Shown here: positions 59,725 through 64,000 of the stretch, in pieces | How the letters are laid out: every line of letters begins with the position of its first letter | Position numbering within the stretch: position 1 is the stretch's first letter | Origin: Cryphonectria parasitica EP155 | Lineage: Eukaryota; Ascomycota; Sordariomycetes; Diaporthales; Cryphonectriaceae | Direction: 5' to 3' | DNA: 64,000 nucleotides | Assembly: GCF_011745365.1 (NCBI RefSeq) | Contig: NW_024468914.1 | Coordinates: 3,002,228 to 3,066,227 of the forward strand | The notes under the pieces: model-generated | The model's input: the letters and a program-made list of their open reading frames with translations, nothing else | Told to the model about the DNA's origin: nothing | Database searches by the model: none | Program-made: the position numbers and the translations under genes

Positions 59725-62205
59725 CTCAATCCAACAGCGCCGAACTGAAAAGGAAGAAACCAGTGCAGGGGTAGTGTTTATCAAGAATAAAACACATAGA
59801 GATAAATAATGATAAGAAGAAGAAAAAAGGGAAAAGGAAGTAAGACAAATGAACATAAAAGAGGGTTGTGTAACAAATGGTATGAGATCACACAAGAACA
59901 ATGATTCAATCGTGAGCTACTTGCTCATGAGCATGCTTCCCCCATCATGAGTATGCTCCACAAACAAAGAGTATAACGACACGCCCATCAATGCCACCGA
60001 TGACGGCGGTGACAAGACTGATGAGAATGCTCACGGAACAGGAACAGTAAGATAGGCGGCCCGCGCCGTTGGGCGGTTAGGAAACCTAGGGAACTCTGCA
60101 GCGGGACTCGGTCCTTACTCACAGACTACTGTAGTAGGATCATCCAGGGAGGGCAGGGGTGGTGGGAACAATGCTTCGAGAACGAGGACGCGCCTCGACG
60201 ATGTTCGACCATGCTTAGGTCGGTGAGGTGTGTAGTGGAGGAGGGGCAGGAGAAGAGAGGATAAGTCGTCAGAGATGCTACTCACCATCTTCAATCTGTC
60301 TTACTCGTCGCAGCGAAGAGAAGCGAAGAGCTTCCCTCGCGCCGCCTATGCTACTGTGCCGCCGATGGATGCGAATTGCAGTAATGGAGAGGTGGTCGTA
60401 CGGGGAGAGTAAGCGCTGCTGGCGTCTGTCAACTTTGGCTGGAAAAGTGGCTGGGTTGTTTTTATGTTGTAGCGGTTGAATGCACGAGATCGGCGGACTT
60501 ATGGGGAAGGGGCGACTAAAAAAAGAAAAGGGGAAAAAAAAAAAAAAAGGCTGCAGGTACAAGAGAGGTTCTTTCTCTGTTATACTGCGAGGGGGGTCCC
60601 TCGTCTAGTCGTCTGTGAGAACCATGTGACCAGGCTCAAGGTGTCTTGTCGTCAAGAGGCCTTATGTAGCATTGTGTAATATTTTTTGTTCTTGCATACT
60701 GGTAGGTTCTGAGACATTCTGAGATGAGCAATCCAAGAGGAGCATGTGTGCAGACATGAGCTGAAAGCCTCCCCTTAAAAGAGCATGCCAGGGCTGATTT
60801 AGCAGCTAAGCAGCTAACTACTTATGCATACATGGCCTCCTTGAAGTTGCCCTTTCTTTTTACTGGTTGGTTTCCCAGCCCTATGTAGAAGCCTGGAGGC
60901 ATACGTTGCCTTTTAAATAAAATTAAATAAATAAAAAGAAAAGCAAAAGAAGCTTTTAGTCATCGGCACTTCGCACAGCCACACCAATTAACAAAGGTGT
61001 AAAGAAGGCAGTAGCAATGTTGACAGATGCTTGGTCTTGTGCCAAGGGCCCTTGCCCGAACTTGCGGCATCTGATGTACGTATTCCCGGAATTATCAACA
61101 ACTGACCTCCCCCTCAAAAATGACCAGGATGAAGAACAAGAAGCGGGAAGGAGAAATGCCCAGGGTTTGCATCAAAGGGGAAAACAACGGTAGACAGAAA
61201 AGTCTGGAAGACTGCTACCCCACTATGACGACAAATTCAGAATGCTTTATGGTAGGAACACGGAGTTTCCACGATGTCAGGTATAAGACAGTTCTGGAGT
61301 GTCAGAAATGATGTGTGTTGTGCAGAGTGCAGCGGGTCATGCGGCGAGGTCAAAAGCCGGAGTAGCATGCTGGGGAAGCGACCAGTCCCGTCACCCTTCT
61401 TCGGCATGGCTGCCTTCTTGATCTGCTGAGCCACCCGCGCGCCTGGCGATCTTCTCCACCGAGCCCTGAAAAAAGATCCATCCATCCATCATGCATACTG
61501 TTGCCGGAGGGAGCCATGACAGCCGGCTTACGCAAGGGGTGGTAGGAACCGTTTGGGAGGGTGCGGGACTGATCAAGTGGCTGAATTCTGACAGGCCCCT
61601 GAATCGTAGCTTACAATAAGAGGCCTGCAACCGAGAAGCCACATGCTGTATTGAGCTGGAGCTTTTTGCTGCACAAGGACGATATGATGTTGCTAGAAAT
61701 TTACCCCAGATCGCGCGAGGCCAGGTTGAATGCAGTGTATTGTTTTTTTCTTTTTCTTTCCCTTCCTTCCTTTTCCTGTCCTTATGCAGTACCTTCACAA
61801 TGTTGCATCCATGTCCCCTGTTTGCCTCTGTACGGTCTGACGGACCACCTTTGTGCTCACCCGCTACACATCGATGGAGGAGTCGTCATAAGTGATGAGA
61901 GCTGACGCCCGAGGCTGACTTATCGGCCGAGCCGCATTTCACAGCACTCATCTTCTTCTACTAACGCCTGCGAGACCTGAAATGCCATTTTCTTCTTTTC
62001 CTTTGTTTGGCCTCACAAGCCTAGGCTTCCCTTGTGAGAGGTGTCGAATTGGTGACTGGCCACCGAAGAGTCGCACCAGGCGGCCACCAGATCTGCGTGC
62101 CAGCCCTCAGCGTGTCTCGGGAAGAGAGCCGCAGTCACATGCGTCACCCAGACAGGGCTGGCAAAGTAAAGTGGTGGTGACTCAAAAAAATGCCAAATGA
62201 TCCGG
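59725..62205. other. 2.5-kb region upstream of the SesB-NB-ARC gene
   Basis: It must contain the missing start exon and promoter of the SesB-NB-ARC gene. A minus-strand GTGAGT donor lies at about 60281 after ...RQIEDG and is in phase 1 with the acceptor at 59725, but that frame has no ATG. Other content is an A16 run near 60534-60548 and scattered short frames without features. No second gene seen. Confidence 0.45.
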
Positions 62206-63249
62206 TCAATCCCTAGAGAGCATGACGACGTACTCCCTCTCACTAGACCCAAATTTGACGACATCCTTTGGTCGCAGTTCCAGATATCTCCGGTCAGGCA
62301 CTTCCTCCCCGTTCAGCTTAGTGTGGTTGGCACTCTCTAGGTCGATTAGATATGGCTTCACCTTTCCAATCTTGTCGCCGAACTCATTTCTCTTCTCGGT
62401 ATACCGAAATTGGATCACTGCATGCTGCTTGCTGATGCTGGGGTTCTCGGCCAGTAGATCAACGACTGTTGGCTCTCGCCCCACGAGCCAGCAGCTTCGC
62501 GTGCTGAGCTCGATAGTGTCCACGATATCCTTGCCCTTGAACACGAAAAGCTTCCACTGGTCGCGGGGAGGAGGTTTGCGCGACTCGGGCGGCTCATGAT
62601 ATTTTAGCGTGATCGTCGTCCCGTCTGCTTGCGTGACCGAGTTGGACGCTGCTGCCAAAACGCCCGTGTTTCCAAAGTTCGGCTTTTCTTTGGGTTTCTC
62701 CGGTTCCTCGCCGTTCGAGACAGCGAACGAGTCTGCTTGTGATGGAAGAGGCCCACCACGTCTCACAGCCACTTGGTTCTCTGCAGGTTCCGCATCGCCC
62801 AGGGGAGCATCTTGGTGGCGCCTGCGGCGCCTCTCTCGTTCCTCGTGCTGGTCCTCGTCTTCAGCCCAGCGAGACTCCCTTTGCTTGTGCTTCTTCCTCG
62901 AACTTCTGCCCTCGTCACCCAAGTTGTCTTCCACACGTCGGCTTCGTCGACGCTCATATGAATCATCCTCAGGAGAGCGCGAGTCTCGAGCTCTCTTATC
63001 GCGCCTACCACCTCTGTCGCGTGAGCTGTGCCTCCTCGATTCAGGACTGCGGGACCGCCGTCGACGGCGATGTCGATTGTCGTCCCTGTCTCGAGACCTG
63101 TCACGTCTCGAAGTCTTGTCAGATGAGTCCTGGTCCCGAGGGTAACGTCGGCTCAAGCGATCTCGATCGCTGGAGTCCTCGTATTTCTCCCTGACACGAT
63201 TCTTGCTATAACGCGATCCATCCTCATCATAGGATGCATCGGAACCCAT
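62206..63249 (-). CDS. FHA-domain SNIP1/Pml1-type pre-mRNA retention and splicing protein
   Basis: Single exon, 347 aa. SNIP1/Pml1 proteins are nuclear; in yeast Pml1 is part of the RES complex that retains unspliced pre-mRNA. The first 190 residues are an Arg/Ser/Asp-rich RS-like region (DRSRDRDDNRHRRRRRSRSP). The C-terminal FHA domain covers about residues 225-347: WKLFVFKGKDIVDTIELSTR, WLVGREPTVVDLLAENPSIS, KQHAVIQFRYTEKRNEFGDK, LIDLESANHTKLNGEEV and LELRPKDVVKFGSSEREYVV. It keeps the phosphopeptide-binding Gly-Arg, Ser-x-x-His and Asn-Gly residues. The KQHAVIQFR stretch is characteristic of SNIP1/Pml1 rather than kinase FHA domains. ATG 63249 gives the conserved Ser/Arg start. No intron seen. 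Confidence 0.94.
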   Translation of the reverse strand: MGSDASYDEDGSRYSKNRVREKYEDSSDRDRLSRRYPRDQDSSDKTSRRDRSRDRDDNRHRRRRRSRSPESRRHSSRDRGGRRDKRARDSRSPEDDSYERRRSRRVEDNLGDEGRSSRKKHKQRESRWAEDEDQHEERERRRRRHQDAPLGDAEPAENQVAVRRGGPLPSQADSFAVSNGEEPEKPKEKPNFGNTGVLAAASNSVTQADGTTITLKYHEPPESRKPPPRDQWKLFVFKGKDIVDTIELSTRSCWLVGREPTVVDLLAENPSISKQHAVIQFRYTEKRNEFGDKIGKVKPYLIDLESANHTKLNGEEVPDRRYLELRPKDVVKFGSSEREYVVMLSRD

Positions 63250-63866
63250 TGTCGTGAAAAGGTCAAGTATGATGTTAGACGAGGGTTGAAACCTTCAATT
63301 TGGTCGGTCGCTTCAATATTTCAGTAGAGCGAAACACTGCGGAAATGGGCTCGAGATAGCAATATCCAAAGTGCCTGATAGAGGCTGGATGATCTTGATG
63401 CAGAATATTGACGGTATTTGGTCGTAAAGGTGACCTTTGAATATCGGTTTATCGGAGCTGAGAAGTAAGTGAATAGCTGGAAGGAGTATCGAAGCTGAAG
63501 ACATTCAGGGTTCAAGGTTGCGGTGGGTTCTGAGCGATAAGATAAGAGAGCTACATATGCACTAATACATAGTAAGCAACAAGCGCCGCTGGATGTATGG
63601 CCAAGGGGAAATGATGAGGCATCATGAAAAATTCAGGACAGCGCAAACAGATCCTTGGAATAAATATGAAGAATATAGAGAGGCATATGAAGCAAGTTTT
63701 CTCTCTCTGTATGTATATATATACCCCTTATATATGTAAAGATTTTAAAGAAGGGGTGGGAGACTGAAGGAGTTCAGGATTGACAAGTTTTGGGTTTTGT
63801 CGGCGAAAATCACTGCCAATTCATTCTTTGAGAAAGCAGACATGAGAGTCCACGCATAAGGCTATG
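63250..63866. other. Promoter region of the FHA gene
   Basis: About 600 bp between the FHA gene start and the stop of the next minus-strand gene. AT-rich with TATATA strings at 63714-63737 that would serve neither ATG at a usual distance. No gene seen. Confidence 0.45.
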
Positions 63867-64000
63867 CTACGCGATACTGAATTCTGAGATCTCGCCCATT
63901 TCGCTCTTCATCTCCGATCCGACTTTATAAGCCACCCTCCACCTGAGCTTGACGGACTCGACCTTCTTACCCTTGTCACCAGTGTGCCACACCTCGATGG
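63867..64000 (-). CDS. C-terminus of a probable GGA/gamma-adaptin-ear protein (truncated by window)
   Basis: Forty-three codons to a TAG at 63869-63867. They read IEVWHTGDKGKKVESVKLRW, RVAYKVGSEMKSEMGEISEF and SIA. The pattern of basic strand, RWRVAYKVG and EMGEIxEF ending at the stop resembles the last strands of the gamma-adaptin-ear (GAE) fold in fungal GGA or AP-1 gamma proteins, which sort cargo at the trans-Golgi. Most of the gene lies beyond the window, so this is a tentative call. Confidence 0.45.
   Translation of the reverse strand, partial: IEVWHTGDKGKKVESVKLRWRVAYKVGSEMKSEMGEISEFSIA

Noticed and set aside
59935..60250. Short ATG frames at about 60215 and 59990 (minus) as start exon of the SesB-NB-ARC gene
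   Set aside because: Each runs into a stop before any usable donor in the required phase.

Overview
The window reads as nuclear DNA of a filamentous ascomycete (Pezizomycotina, most likely Sordariomycetes). Genes are split by short introns, mostly 50-120 nt, with GTNNGT donors, CTAAC/CTGAC-type branch sites and CAG/TAG acceptors. The gene set combines fungal housekeeping genes with a SesB-type hydrolase/NB-ARC protein of the fungal NOD-like receptor kind. I saw no plasmid, phage, CRISPR, rRNA or clear tRNA features. Exon boundaries were worked out by hand from reading frame and splice signals. The coding length is a multiple of three in every complete gene model.

Layout. Bases 1-4693 (+) hold the 3' part of a very Ser/Thr-rich, probably GPI-anchored surface protein with many small exons. 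About 5.6 kb without convincing genes follows. A CP2/Grainyhead-type transcription factor lies at 10325-13707 (-), and its start appears to sit on a 14-nt first exon. Behind it are about 14.5 kb with no gene I can name. The first two thirds of that stretch are moderately GC-rich and full of homopolymer, microsatellite and GTAC-type palindromic sequence. The last third (about 23-27 kb) looks AT-richer and holds decayed or unrecognised coding fragments.

From 28 kb the window is a dense housekeeping block. In order it holds a short oxysterol-binding protein (+), eIF2A (-), a FucP-type MFS sugar transporter (+), the mitochondrial p32/MAM33 protein (-), a small Cys-rich protein (-), TMA16 (-), exonuclease 1 (+), the SURF6/RRP14 ribosome-biogenesis protein (+) and VPS74/GOLPH3 (-). 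Then come the large SesB-NB-ARC gene (-), a SNIP1/Pml1-type FHA protein (-) and, at the right edge, the C-terminus of a probable gamma-adaptin-ear/GGA protein (-).

Functional themes. Several genes serve ribosome biogenesis and translation (eIF2A, TMA16, RRP14). Others serve Golgi and lipid trafficking (VPS74, the oxysterol-binding protein, the putative GGA), DNA repair (EXO1) and RNA processing (SNIP1/Pml1). I see no operon-like or cluster logic among them.

The most unusual locus is the SesB-NB-ARC gene. It lacks the usual C-terminal repeats and instead carries a long Pro/Ser-rich tail ending in a short Gly/Asn/Val-rich motif. The decayed coding block at 25.4-25.9 kb and a perfect 18-bp inverted repeat at 17.4 kb are the other main unexplained structures.
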